A DNA stretch of 64,000 nucleotides from Symbiodinium natans (taxonomy: Eukaryota; Sar; Dinophyceae; Suessiales; Symbiodiniaceae): NCBI GenBank assembly GCA_905221605.1, contig CAJNDS010000180.1, positions 197,501-261,500 on the forward strand, written 5' to 3'. The notes beneath the pieces were generated by a model, which had not been told where the DNA came from, made no database searches, and saw only the letters and a program-made list of their open reading frames with translations. The position numbers and the translations under genes were made by a program. Position 1 is the first letter of the stretch. Each line of letters begins with the position of its first letter. This document shows positions 32,501-43,499 of the stretch, piece after piece.

Positions 32501-35500
32501 AGCAGCAGTGGACCATTTTATCTGATGACCAGTCCCTTGCTCATCTACAAAGTCGGTTGGCGATTATGGAGCAACAGTACGAACGTCTGTCAGCATCCTC
32601 GCCAGTGGATAGAGCTAATGCCGGTGCAATTTCGAGCGAGAGGGCGAGCTTGCTCCGGACGGACAGTTTGTCACGCTCCTCATGTTCGAGGTATCCGGCA
32701 ACATCAACTTCAGAACCTCATTCCCTGCAAGGCCTAAGGGAGGCGCATGCGGCGCAAAGGAGGGTATTGAAACAGCAACGACGGGAGGCTCGCATGCAAG
32801 CACGTCGACTCGATGCAACTCATGACGCAGATTGCACAGTTGTCACGGAAACTTGTACAGCAGGAGCTTAGCTTTCCTTTCAACCAGTTGTTCTCGGTAA
32901 GGTGAAGGGTCCTTGGTAGTCTGCTCGAAGAGCGACTGCTTGTGTCCTGCCTCCGCCACACAGTCGAGGAGGTTGGGATCTGAGGGCAATCCAGGCGAAC
33001 TGCGAAGCCTGTTGCAAAAGGGTTTAGGGGGCGACGCAAAGCTGCGAAGACATGGACGGCGCTCCGGGCTGAATCCTCAATTCCCCCAAAACTCACAATT
33101 TTTTTGCACTGTCTGCTAGGCGCCGTGTAGAACCCTAAGCCCTCCAATGCACCCTAACCCCTGGCCCTACGTGGCCTGAATGTCACTAAGCCCTAAACCC
33201 TAAACGGTTGCAGACGCTGGGACTGTAATGACTGTAATGTGTGCCTAGTGGATTGAGGCATCCGAGATTGTGCCAAGATGGAGAAAGGATGCAGTACAGG
33301 ACGATGTGTTTGGATGCCACATGTTTTAGAGACACATGGGGATTGGATGGTTGAGGTCATGACTGCGCGCAGGTCTTTCACTTGTTTCAATGATGAAAAA
33401 TCCCCGGAATGAGTCCCTGCAATGTGGCCTGAGCGTCAGCCAGGCGGGTGCCAAAGCAACTACAATAAGCCCTAAGCCCTAAGCCCTAAACCCTAAACCC
33501 CAAACGGCCCTAAAAACCCCAAAAGCCCTCAAGAAGTATTGAGGCGGGGCTCTCCGCTGCGCTGGACGCCTGGGCCCTGCTCCGGGCCGCCTTCGCTGCT
33601 GGGGGCGAGGACGGGCTTCTTTTGTGGGGTTTAGGGTTTAGGGTTTAGGGTTTAGGGCTACTAGGACCCAGAGTAGGCCCTGATTCCCCTTATATGAGCC
33701 CCTTTAAACCAAAAAAGGGCTCCCTTTTGATTCCTAGCTTACTCTGGGGTCTGGCCTCTCAGGTGCGCAGTAGCGATGCTCCGCACGCACGCCTGTTCAC
33801 AGCATTTCATGGCAGAAGTTGGGCCCATCCTTAGCAGTAGAGTAGGTAACCTTTAACCTTTTTGGGTTAATACATTCCCCTTATATTCCCAAAGGTTAAC
33901 CTTTAAAACCCCTAGGTACTGGACAACTGAGCATCTTCTGAGAGAGCCGCCGAAAGAAAGCCTACTTTCATGAAAGCGCATCGTGCCATTTCTTTGAATG
34001 ACTCTTTTTCCCAAGCTGAGGTGCAGCAGTTGACAAAGGGTGCCCTCCCGAAGCCGACCTCACATGTTGGGCTATACATACCAAGTATAGCATATTTGTA
34101 TATATGTATATATGGATATGTGTGTGTATTCTCATGTTATTATGGTATGATATTATGTTAACTTGAAATTAATAATGTTGCGTTATTATCAGTTTGTGCC
34201 CTGTTGTTGTTGCCCTCAACTTCATCCTCTCGCTGGAAGCTGCGCCCACGGAAAAGATACCTGGCCCAGGAGGCCGTCGCGGCATTCCGCGGCCTGGCAA
34301 AGGAGGTGAAGCTCTGGGCAAGGCCAGGGGGTGTCCTCTTAAGGGGTAAACGGAATCTAATTCCCCTATAGAACCCCTAGATATACCTTATCCAAAGGTC
34401 ACTTGTAAGGGTCCCTCCTTTAGTCCCTTGATCTTCGGAACTTGCAGCTCCAAAGGGTTGTCATTCTGTGCAGAGATGCCGCAGACCTGAACCTTACCTC
34501 TCCAACCCTCAACGCCTCAATGATCCTCAAAGAGTTGTGGCCGCTCGCTGGTCAGAGGGTGAGGGCGTGCGCGTCTTGATGCCAGGACCCCAAACCTGAA
34601 CCCCGCAATTCTGCCGCTTGTCCAGCATTCGTTGTGGTTGGCGAGAAGCTTTCCTGCAGCTGAGGCGAGCTAGGCTGCAACAGCCCTAGTGTGAGCCTAT
34701 AGACCCTAAGCCCTAAACCCCAAAACCCTACACCCCAAACCCTAAACCCTAAACCCATAAACCTGTAAACCACTGCAGAGGCAGAGGCAGTTGCTGGGCA
34801 CGTCCTTCGGCTTTCCGGGCGGCTTCGCTTGGGCACTGCTTGCCCTGGCCGAGGTGCAATGGGCGGACCCAAACTGCCATTCGAGTCAAAGCGGCCACGA
34901 TAATTTTGTGGCCGAGTAGGGGTGAGAGTGGTGAGAGTGGCATCGGGAATATGACCCAGGATTCAAGAAGCCACCTCTCGAAGTTATTCACAATAACGAG
35001 CTGCTAGCCTGGTTTAGGGTTTAGGGTTTAGGGCGCCAGGGGGTTTGATCAGGGCTGACTCGGGACATCACAGTGTTTTGAGTCGTGTCGGGTTCTTGAC
35101 TAGTTGGAGTGGGGGGCGTGGAGAGTGGGTATGTCTAGAAGCTTCCGCGCATTCTCTTTCCAGAGCCTGTCGCTTGAAAGATGACCGCCAGCCGTTTCAA
35201 CTCCAAGCGGGAATCTGCCCAGCCAACCGCGGCCGCACGAGCTTCCCCTCCACTTTCCGGAGTGTCTCGGTGGATCATGAGGTGCTTTTTTTTGTTCGTT
35301 AGGAGTGTTTCGTCAAGGCAAAGGCACGTTTGAGAATCCATGCCATGTCACGTAGAAAGAGCTTATACTTCAAAACAAGAGAGGTAGATTCATCTATGGG
35401 TGTGTGTGTGTGTGTGTGTCTGTCTGGTTGCGATGCTTTAAGATGCTCATGCTCCATCCCCGGTGCCTGGCAATATGGCAGTTTCCGAAATTGGGGTGCC

Positions 35501-35767
35501 TCATTTGGGTCCTGATTATCAGGGAATCCTACTGTTTGGGGGTCTATGTTAAGTCTCCCATGTTTTCGTAAACCCTCATATGGCCTTGATGCCCTTGTCT
35601 TAAGGACATGGCAGATGATCAGCAGTCCGCGCAACTTGGTCGAGTCGGGCCGTGGTCAATTTGTGTGTAGCCTTCGGAATTCCCTTTCAGAACAAATGCT
35701 GGAGCTTGCAGAATACAGGCAAAAGCCCAAGTATGTCACCCTGGCGCTTGAGCCTCACAATATCTGA
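29509..35767 (+). CDS. Unrecognised multi-exon gene
   Basis: A run of coding-like + strand exons, alanine- and leucine-rich and probably helical: 29509-29569 (VPEAVFAALALQGRPLLE), 30279-30335 (VLLGSSALGIADAAALID), 31099-31155 (TSSQYFSLALRELEGLAK), 31395-31493 (VEMAEDAAVPLLKFQAAR), 32032-32151 (GGKEFEVQFARLAEEHLP), 32451-32870 (coiled coil, LAQKLERMEQQWTILSDD), 33545-33618 (LSAALDAWALLRAAFAAG), 34230-34320 (YLAQEAVAAFRGLAKEVK), 34474-34558 (ADLNLTSPTLNASMILKE), 34779-34853 (LLGTSFGFPGGFAWALLA), about 35680-35767 (EQMLELAEYRQKPKYVTL and a stop). The acceptors are good, and several exons abut telomere-like arrays. I cannot prove that all exons belong to one gene, and no family is recognised. The start is unknown. 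Confidence 0.45.
29609..29810 (+). repeat. G-homopolymer and (GGGTTTTTT)n array
   Basis: A run of about 25 G, then nine-base units GGGTTTTTT grading into GGGGTTTG variants, a distorted telomere-like array. The VLGFLGFLGF frames are artefacts. Confidence 0.9.
30392..30470. repeat. Introner-like hairpin, family A copy 3 (short)
   Basis: TTGGGATGTTCCTCCTTATA...GGACTGTTAGTATCCGGGGG...AACATCCCAA. Confidence 0.75.
30776..31070. repeat. Two opposed telomere-like arrays
   Basis: CCCTAAA units at 30776-30857. At 30988-31070, TTTAGGG units grade into the eight-base variant TTTAGGGG. Confidence 0.95.
31938..32008 (-). repeat. Telomere-like array (CCCTAAA)n
   Basis: Ten units just before the exon at 32032. 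Confidence 0.95.
32403..32455 (+). repeat. TTTAGGG array abutting a coding exon
   Basis: Seven units; the coding-like frame (SRRSVADLAQKLERM) begins right after a TTTAG, in phase as GG TCC. Confidence 0.8.
33660..33765. repeat. Introner-like element, family N copy 1
   Basis: GACCCAGAGTAGGCCCTGA at left and GCTTACTCTGGGGTCTGG at right are inverted, with TATGAGCCC.../...GGGCTCCC inner arms. It starts with GA and ends in CTCTCAG|G, as a GA-AG intron would. Confidence 0.7.
33838..33925. repeat. Introner-like element, family E copy 2
   Basis: GTAGGTAACCTTTAACCTTT...CCCCTAGGTACTGGACAA, matching 2877-2962. Confidence 0.65.
34322..34425. repeat. Introner-like element, family H copy 2
   Basis: CCCCTAGATATACCTTATCC and GGGTCCCTCCTTT as at 6843-6975. 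Confidence 0.5.
35478..35577. repeat. Introner-like element, family B
   Basis: GTTTCCGAAATTGGGGTGCC...TTTTCGTAAACCCTC; the final exon of the upstream gene follows soon after. Confidence 0.6.
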
Positions 35768-36579
35768 CTCCTTTACGTCAAAAATGCATGCGCTGCTTCT
35801 CCTAAAAAGTTAAAGTTCAGGGCTCAGAAATGCAGTCATGACCCGCGAAAACCCTCGGGTGGCGAGGGTGTGGTTTTCTCTGGCTTTCTTCTTCATATGT
35901 CCCCCTTTTGGTGTAGTTGCCCTAGAAGCCCAAGCCCCCACCCCAACCCACCCCCCACCCCCACCCCCATTTTTGGGGCATGTGCAAAAATTAATTCATC
36001 CAAGATGACTCTATTTGATACTTGATATCAAGCAGTAACAATAATTCTTCGTCGAGCTCAGTTCTTGTTGCACCGCGTGCACCGATCCTTGCTGCCTGAG
36101 TTGATCCTGACAGGGGGGAGCTTCGCAGGCGCTACCAAGCAGGAGGTGGCAGGGGGGGGATCTTACAGTTCCCGGAGCTTTCTTACAGAGTCGTGAGCCT
36201 CTCTAACTTTTCAGGGCTCGCGTATTGATGCTGCCGATGTTGGGACCTGTGACTTCGTGCTGAGGAATTTCTAGAGCTGCAAGGCTCGCCTGGGGCTTTG
36301 AAGCAATAACCCCTATGCAGCACCTGGACCACTAGCGCCACCCCAGGATTGAAGCATCCAGACCATCTGGACGCGAACTCCCTGGCGTCAAGGGACGCAA
36401 GACCCGAAACAATGGCCACGCAACACCACACCGCACCCGAAAGCAATAGTGCTCTAAATCCTGAGCTCCAGACCATGGCAGACCTACAAGAAGCCCTGAA
36501 ACAAGCTCTCTTAGTATAGGTATCCCCTTAAGTTATCGTACAAGGACCCCCCCCCCCTGCAAAAAACAGGAACTCTATA

Positions 36580-36628
36580 AATAGATATATATATATATAT
36601 AAATATATATATATGTATGTATGTATAC

Positions 36629-36684
<56 letters not shown>

Positions 36685-36720
36685 TCTAATTATGAAAGGC
36701 CCCCCCCCCCCCCCCCCCGT
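36580..36720. repeat. (TA)n-(TG)n microsatellite and poly-C
   Basis: Simple repeats; poly-C at 36700-36718. Confidence 0.95.
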
Positions 36721-36744
36721 AACCATTCAGAAAAAAAAAACAGC

Positions 36745-38020
36745 AGGCACTGACAAGGACGACCAGCTCTCAGCCTCACAGCTCCGGGCCCGCCACGGCG
36801 TGCAGGGCGGGACCCCGGGCGGGGGCGGGGACGGCCTGACCCTCGGCGCGCGTTTAGGGCCTTTAGGCTTTATAGGGTTTATAGGGTTTATAGGGTTTAG
36901 GGTTTGGGGTTTAGGGTTTGGGGTTTGGGGTTTGGGGTTTAGGGTTTGGGGTTTAGGGTTTGGGGTTTAGGGTTTGGGGTTTAGGGTGTCTCATAGGGGT
37001 TTTTAGTTGGGGATGTTCCCCCCCCTTCTACGAATATAGTTCTTAAAAGGGATCATAGTAGGGGAGCACTGGAATCCCTGTGAACGACTGTTGGTTCAGA
37101 GGGGGAGCATCCCAAGTTTAGGTTTTTAGGGTGGGCTCTGAGGCGCGTGGAGCCAGCAGAGTTCCCGATGTCAAGCCTGGCCTTACCTTGGGGACCAAAT
37201 GAACCCTAAAACTATATCCCCCTTGGGTATTTTTTTGTCTATATTATATGAAATCCAAGAGGATGTTAAAAATATTGTTTTTCATAAGGTTCTAAGGGGA
37301 GTATAGAAAATTGGCGTCATATACCCTCTACTACTGTAATCCCTACTAAGGTATATGAACCATAAACCCTTTTGTAAACCTTTTTTTGGGTTCAGATCGT
37401 CCCCAAGGCAAGCCTGAAAGCAACAACACCACGCCCACCCCTCACAAATTGGGGTTTTCGATAATCAGGGGCCCCCTAAAATATTCCCTCAAATAGTAGG
37501 ATCACCTTTAAAAAAAGGATCCCAATAAGGTCACCCCCCCTAGTTTCGAAAACCCCCAAAGAGAGCGGCGCCTGCATCCATCGAGACCTTCCCAAACCCC
37601 CTTGCCCTTGCCGTGCGCGAGCGTGAGAGTCGAAGCACGGGTCTGGGGTTGAAGTCTCCGGGTTTCTTGTGGCGTTGGGGTTGAGGCTGTGGAGTTCACC
37701 CTCGACCCCCCGAAACCCCGAAAGGTGGAAACCCTAAACTGACATTGTGGACTCATTGCGTCCCTGCAGTGTGGTTCCTGCCTAGCGAGGCTGCCAGGCA
37801 GGTGGCAAGCAACCGACTTGGTCCGAACTCGGGCTTCGGTTCACAGGTTTTCAATTATCATCCTCGTGCAATCTTGGTAGGACGCGAGGATTTACCCAGG
37901 GGTTCAGGGTTTAGGGTCGTCCAACGCTGTGCAAGGAACCCGGTGCTCATCATCGGCGCTATTGCCGTCGTGGTCGTGATCGTTGTGATTGGCATGAAGA
38001 TGTCGGGCGGATCGTCCTAG
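36745..38020 (+). CDS. Unrecognised gene with a C-terminal tail-anchor segment
   Basis: Last exon 37914-38020: after TTTAG the frame reads VVQRCARN, then NPVLIIGAIAVVVV and IVVIGMKMSGGSS with stop TAG 38018-38020. That is one hydrophobic helix of about 18 residues flanked by Arg/Lys and a very short tail, the layout of SNAREs and other tail-anchored proteins. Likely upstream exons on the same strand: 36745-36852 (DKDDQLSASQLRARHGVQ), about 37395-37448 (IVPKASLKATTPRPPL), 37562-37660 (SIETFPNPLALAVRERES). The family A element (37007-37115) and family B element (37450-37558) fall between these exons, as introners should. No SNARE heptads were found, so the family is open. Confidence 0.45.
37007..37115. 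repeat. Introner-like hairpin, family A copy 4
   Basis: TTGGGGATGTTCCCCCCC...GACTGTTGGTTCAGAGGG...AGCATCCCAA. Confidence 0.7.
37450..37558. repeat. Introner-like element, family B
   Basis: GGGGTTTTCGATAATCAGGG...TAGTTTCGAAAACCCCC, followed by AAAG|AGAGCGG and a coding exon. Confidence 0.65.
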
Positions 38021-39733
38021 GCACTTCAGCAGCAGCTTACAGCGTACTTTCAGGTAGTTTGTTCCGTGCTGGGCCCTTCCGAGGTCTATCCCTGCCATTG
38101 CAGCCGTCTTGAGAAACGCCCCATGAAACAAACAAAGCTTAAAACTGAGCGGAGAATCCCCGCTTCCGTTTGTCCCCCAAGAAGCCTCTAGAACCAGAGG
38201 TGTGATTGACGATTAGAAGAATAAGAAACACCTATAATTATACATACATGTTCTCATATTCTTGCCTTTCTCTACTCTGGGCCAAGGACCTCTCCTTGGG
38301 TGCCCAGATGCTATGATCGTTTCCGGCGGGTGATAGACGGCCTAGCTGGCATCCCGCGACTGCCACGGCCTGTAGGCTTTTGCTTGGGTTCGGTTCTTAG
38401 GCGTTGGGTGATGCTAGCTTCTGTTCAGACGGTATCTTCTGGTCGCTTCTGGTCCTCTTAACCGGTTCAGGAAGGGAGTCCATCATCAGAGTTGCAGTGG
38501 CTGCACTGGCCCAAGAAAGACCTTGGGGCAAACAAAAACACAACCACGACTTGTAGCTGGCAGCAGTTCCGTGGACTCCCCCGTAGCATAGCGCAACAGA
38601 TGCTTGGGGTGTTTGGACCACCTGGGTCCTGGCTGTGTATCATTGAACTCCGCTCCGTGGCACAAGTGCAGCATCGCGCGGGATGCAAGAAGAGACCACC
38701 GACTGCAAGAGAGTGCAAAAAGGTGAAGGTCACACTTCGGCCATGCTACCCTACTCATCATTCCGAAGGCCGCAACTAGCCGACTCCCGGAAGGTTGGTG
38801 CTATATAGCATGTTCATATCTTAATATAACAGCATAACAATATCACTATACGAATATAAGAATATACATACATACATACATACGTACATATATATATATA
38901 TACACATATATGTATATATATATATATATGTGTATTCTTCATACATGTAAAAAACAATATATCTTTCTATGTAAGCTGATATATATTTCCATATACTAAT
39001 AGACTATTGTGCCAGCATAATGGTGGACAGACCCTTGTTGCCTGTGTATTTAGGGAACCCAGGGCGAGGTCCCAGCAGCCAACATCCCCTAACACTCCTG
39101 AGTGCCCTCCGCACCCTAAACCCTAAACCCTAAACCCTAAACCCTAAACCCTAAACCCTAAACCCTAAACCCTAAACCCTAAACCCTAAACCCTAAACCC
39201 TAAACCCTAAACCCTAAACCCTAAACCCTAAACCCTCCCCAGGGCCTCCCCTGAGACCTACAGTGCCGAACCCGAAGTTGAGGTTTACGAAAGTAGGGGA
39301 CCCTGCCTACAGAGTAGGAGTTTCCTCATAGTAAGGCTTTCGGAAACCGCCATAAACCCCCCAAGTCCGTTCATCAGGTGGTGCATTGGTTCCACGAGCC
39401 CAGTGAAAGCAGGCAGCTCCTCTACTATTTTGGTTCTGGTTCTGGTGAAGCAGGTGGTAGTTCTGGGTGGACTCGCGCTCTCAGGTTGGCAGCAGATAGC
39501 TCCAGTTGCTTTAGCGCACATCGACGGCTCAACTATCAGCCCTTGCCGACTGCGCTTCTGGTCCCCCCCCACCACCCCCCCCATGCTTTGTCTTAGCGCG
39601 CATCGATGGTGGAGTTCGGGTAGCATGCAGCTGCTTTTAAGTAGTACTACAGGAACCTCCCAGAAGATTTTCCCTACTTTCGGTAGCCCGCCATACCCTT
39701 GAAGTCCCTTCAGCATTGCCAATAGCATTGCCA
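38021..39733. other. Stretch without a confident gene
   Basis: Contains an AT-rich microsatellite zone (38810-39010), a pure CCCTAAA array of about 17 units (39113-39236) and a family B element (39280-39362). Frames at 38467-38779 overlap on both strands and show no protein features I trust. Confidence 0.45.
39113..39236 (-). repeat. Perfect telomere-like array (CCCTAAA)n
   Basis: About 17 consecutive identical heptamers, one of the longest pure arrays here. Confidence 0.97.
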
Positions 39734-39734
39734 G

Positions 39735-39850
39735 GCAAGACCTCACCTCATCCTTCTACGAGCGGCTGGGGCGCTGGGAGTGGCCGCTGGCGGGAGCCCA
39801 GCTGCAGAAGGCGGGTTTCAACCGTCCGTACTTCTCTGAAGGTTCAGAGG
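39735..39850 (+). CDS. Orphan exon candidate upstream of the sulfotransferase
   Basis: After TTGCCAG the frame reads DLTSSFYERLGRWEWPLA, then AQLQKAGFNRPYFSEGSE, before GTAGTAGG. Balanced composition; it may be a 5' exon of the next gene or the end of another. Unrecognised. Confidence 0.4.
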
Positions 39851-40281
39851 TAGTAGGCGTAGGGCTGTATGTAACTGCATACCTTCTCGAGCGTGAGAAC
39901 CACAGTTACCACAGCTTGTGACCCTCTTGCTGTTACCCTTCTGCACAGCCCTGCGGAGGCCGGCATAGCATCCTCAACAGCACAGGCCCTCTGCAGGGGT
40001 GGACGGGCTGGCCTTCGGGATTGTTGAGTCCGAGTGGCTCGTGGCTTCGGGGAGTCTAGAAGTGACGATGAAGGGTGAAGTATGGTCGATGATGTATTTC
40101 GCGTAGCTATCGGCTCGAGCTTGAGAAACTCAAGAATGGCCCAGAAAGCCTTACACACGCACGTATAGGCAACCAACCGTGCAGGGTCCAACAGCCGAGC
40201 CTTCTTTCAACATGATCTCGAGTCTTAATCCTGGGGGGGAGGGGAAGATTTTGCGAAAGCACTTCCTTCCGCCTTGCTTCC

Positions 40282-41163
40282 ATGAGGCTGCTGTCTGCAA
40301 TGGTCGCTGTTCTGCAGGGGCTGGGCACGGAGCTTGCGGAGGACTGCGCCAGCCGGGCCTTGCTCCAGCTTGGGTCAGCGCCCGCCTCCCTGCCCCGCTG
40401 CTTCCACTACCATGTCCCCAAGACTTCCATCAACCTGGCGGGGGCGTTTCTGAAGCGCGTCAACAGCAGCCGGTGCCGAAGCCTGGACTGGGAGGAGGGC
40501 AGCTGCTCCACGGAACCCGAGCCCTGCTTCCTTCATCACTCGGAGCGTGCGGACCACTACTGTCAGGGTGACTGGGTGAGCACCGCGCTGCGAGCCCCAG
40601 CGCGCCACGTCGTCTCCCTCTTCCACGAATGCCACACGCGCATACACAAGGCGTCGGAGTGGACGCTGGACCACTGGCTTCAGCACTGGGCCGCAAAGGT
40701 AGGGGACAACCTTACTCCAACGGAGGGCTGCGTCGCCGAGCATGGGCCGTACAAGGGCTGCTATCGGCCGATCAACTTCCAGTCTTGCTTCCTGCATCTG
40801 CTGGACGTGCAGCCGAGCTTCGTTGCCATAACTGATCTCTTCGACCTCTCCAGTTGCGTTTTTGCTTATCACGTACGGGGAACGGTGCCCGATTGGTGCT
40901 TCGCCTGCGCGAACAGAAAGTACGAGGACACCAGCGCGCCTGACTACGACATCCAGATCAGTCGCAGTGCGCTGCCGGCCCTGAAACGGCTGACGGAGCA
41001 AGATGAGCACCTCTTCCAGAAGTACTTCCAGAGGTTTCTGGAGGAAGTGAAGGAGATCGAAGGCCATCTGGGACGCAAACTCCTGTGTGAAGGTGAGCTG
41101 GACCGAGTCGCAAGGCACCGAAATGCTTCGACACTCGGCCCTAGTCCGACCCTGGGTTCCTGA
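40282..41163 (+). CDS. Sulfotransferase-like protein (PAPS-dependent), Golgi-type
   Basis: A 293-codon frame. The 5'-phosphosulfate-binding loop is FHYHVPKTS (residues 41-49), resembling the HxPKTxGT loop of Sulfotransfer_2-type enzymes. The 3'-phosphate-binding element is LRAPARHVVSLF (103-114), the RxPxxRxxSxY pattern. Later VAITDLFDLS and DEHLFQKYFQRFLEEV fit the family's distal helices. Such enzymes move sulfate from PAPS to a glycan or other acceptor in the Golgi; the acceptor cannot be told. A weak hydrophobic N-terminus could be a signal. A strong donor, GAAG|GTGAGC at 41093, suggests the true exon ends there and the last 23 codons are intron. Likewise the ATG may be internal, since TTCTGCAG|GG at 40317 is a good acceptor. 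Long for an exon in this window, so retroposition is possible. Confidence 0.65.
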   Translation: MRLLSAMVAVLQGLGTELAEDCASRALLQLGSAPASLPRCFHYHVPKTSINLAGAFLKRVNSSRCRSLDWEEGSCSTEPEPCFLHHSERADHYCQGDWVSTALRAPARHVVSLFHECHTRIHKASEWTLDHWLQHWAAKVGDNLTPTEGCVAEHGPYKGCYRPINFQSCFLHLLDVQPSFVAITDLFDLSSCVFAYHVRGTVPDWCFACANRKYEDTSAPDYDIQISRSALPALKRLTEQDEHLFQKYFQRFLEEVKEIEGHLGRKLLCEGELDRVARHRNASTLGPSPTLGS

Positions 41164-42780
41164 AGCCGTCGCTGAAAACGCACGTTTCTGAGCGGCCAAC
41201 CCGGTGAACCCCCTAAAAAGGGCAACTGCTCATCGTATTCCCTGGTGGTCCCTAAACACTGCAAGAACCTGTCAAAACCTTACTCTACTTATCAAGCCCC
41301 CTGTTTTAGTACAGGCTTTCCCTGCAAAGAGCACGCGCCTAAAGCTTGACGTTGCCCTTCCCCCGTAGAGTGGCTCCGCCATGTGTGGCAGGTTGAGAGC
41401 CCGACCTCCGATGCCCAATGCCCGGAACCGCCCCCCTCTCCCCGCCCCCCTTCCTCACCCCTCCCTCCCCCCGGTTTAAACCCTAAACCCTAAACCCAGA
41501 GACGGAGAGTGTGTCGGTTGTATGCTGCGCTGTGTGTGGTGAGTTGTTGACTTGCGCGCGGTGCAACAGGGAAACATTACAGGCAGACGCCAGCACGCAG
41601 ACCGGGGCTACTGGCGAGAGCCCCGCCGCCATGGCCCGGGGTCGGGACAACGGCAAAGGGACCAACTGACGGGGGGGGGGGGGAGGGAGAGGACCGACAC
41701 GTGAGAACGGTACCCCCGCCTGAGCTCGGTAAGCTAAGCGTTGTTCGTACGTCATGAATAGGTGCACAGGTCATGAGTAGTACAGGGCACAGATATACCA
41801 GGGTTACACTTTCAGGATGTAGGGTTATTAGAGGTTTCACCCTCCTGCGCTGCCATGGTCGCACACGACCACCTGTCCAGGCTCAGCAAAACATAGCGGA
41901 GCCCGTGGGAGCTGGCGAGCTAACAGCTGAGGAGAAGGCGAGGCGTCCGTGTGGTGAGCAGGCGAATTCGCCCCTGCATGTCTGCATCCAACGCGGGTGC
42001 GTCCCCTGCGCAGCTGCATCCGACGCGGCACGATGGTTCAGTTGGCTGTGAGATGGCACGAAATGGCTTGCATGGGGCGCGGCTCTACAGCGGACTGAGG
42101 TCTGCCTGATGGCGCGCTTGCATGGCATGGTATGCATGACACTGCATGAGAGGAATGGCGGAGGGCGCCTGGGGAGGAGGATGGTTGATGGAATTCAGGA
42201 ATTTGGCTGCTGGAATTCAGGAATTCGAGTCAACATTCAGGAATTCAAGCAGAATTCGAAGATGGCGAGCCTCAGCCAAGGAACCAAGTGACTTCGCTGA
42301 CAGTAGGCTGAGGCCTAGGCTCCAGGGCGTGCCAGACAATGACGAGATGATGACAGCGGGAGGGTACGTGACCGACCGGAGACAGCACTGGGCAGAGATA
42401 TGGGCAGAAGGAAGAGCCAGCGAAGGGGCGTAGCACAGATGATGCCGGGGCAAAGAGGACGAATCCCATGGGGGGAGAAATGGCAGAGTAATAGGGGATT
42501 AGCAAGCTATCTGAACTATGTATAGGGCTCTGGGGTCGACCATTTCTCTCCTGCCCTGTGTGGCTTGAACGCCCGCCACCACAGAAGATGGCGAAGTATG
42601 GTGTCGAGGAGCAGTACTGACGTGTCCTGGATATGTTTCACTAGTCAATGAGCATTTCACCAGTTAGCAAACAGTGAGTGTTGAGTAGTATCACCAGCAT
42701 GACTGTGGCCACATGTGCTGCAGAGCCGATGTTGAGACTGTTGAACCCGTGTGCCTCGCCTGGCTTGTCCGAGTGTGAGC
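41164..42780. other. Stretch without a confident gene
   Basis: Several overlapping two-strand frames (41483-42505) with no recognisable motifs. A local GGAATTCAGGAATT repeat lies at 42189-42245. Confidence 0.4.
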
Positions 42781-42782
42781 GA

Positions 42783-42955
42783 TTAAACCCTAAACCCTAA
42801 ACCCTAAACCCTAAACCCTAAACCCTAAACCCTAAAGCAGAAACCCTAAAGCCCAAACCCCAAACCCTAAACCCTAAACCCCAAACCCCTAAACCCCTAA
42901 ACCCCTAAACCCCTAAACCCCTAAACCCTAAACCCTAAACCCTAAACTCTACCCG
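42783..42955 (-). repeat. Telomere-like array with CCCCTAAA octamers
   Basis: About 23 units; the middle shifts to the octamer CCCCTAAA. Confidence 0.95.
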
Positions 42956-43044
42956 AAGGGCCTCGGAGCCATGGTGCCAGGATCTTCCCGTGCTTTGGTG
43001 CCCCGCGGGCCCGAAGGCCGGGGCCTCTTTTTCTGCATGCGTTG

Positions 43045-43097
43045 GGGTTTAGGGTTTAGGGTTTAGGGTTTAGGGTTTAGGGTTTAGGGTTTAGGGT
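43045..43097 (+). repeat. Telomere-like array (TTTAGGG)n
   Basis: Seven and a half units. Confidence 0.95.
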
Positions 43098-43417
43098 AGG
43101 TTCAGGCTGCCGGAGGGTGGTGAACCCGTTCAAAATATGTTTCTTGGGGGAGCCCCTGCAAAGCGAGGTGTCCCAAAAAAGTGCTTACCCTCCTGGGGTT
43201 CCTATAGTGGTAGGGACTCGAAAGTGTCGGGAGTAACTTAAGGTATCACCTTTGTTGTTTTTTTGGTTTTTGTGTATTTTTGCGGGGGGGGGGGGGGGGG
43301 GGACTTCCTTTTCAGCTCAAAACTATACACCGTAAAGCCCAGCAACCATATCACCCCAGCAAGCACCCCATCATAAGCTTACAAAAAGCCACCACAACCC
43401 CCAAACCCTGCAAACCT

Positions 43418-43462
43418 TGGGATGTTCCCTAAACCCTAAACCCTAAACCCTAAACATCCCAA
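43418..43462. repeat. Family A hairpin arms enclosing a telomere-like array
   Basis: TTGGGATGTT at left and AACATCCCAA at right are the outer arms of family A. Everything between them is CCCTAAA repeats, so the element is 45 bp instead of about 100. Confidence 0.8.
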
Positions 43463-43499
43463 AGCCAACCCAAAAGAAACCCAACAAACCCCACAACGT

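Noticed and set aside
36183-36476. 97-codon minus-strand frame
   Set aside because: No acceptor/donor support, no motif, and opposite strand to all supported genes.
39113-39236. True chromosome end (telomere)
   Set aside because: Arrays occur in both orientations across the window with genes on both sides, so they are interstitial.
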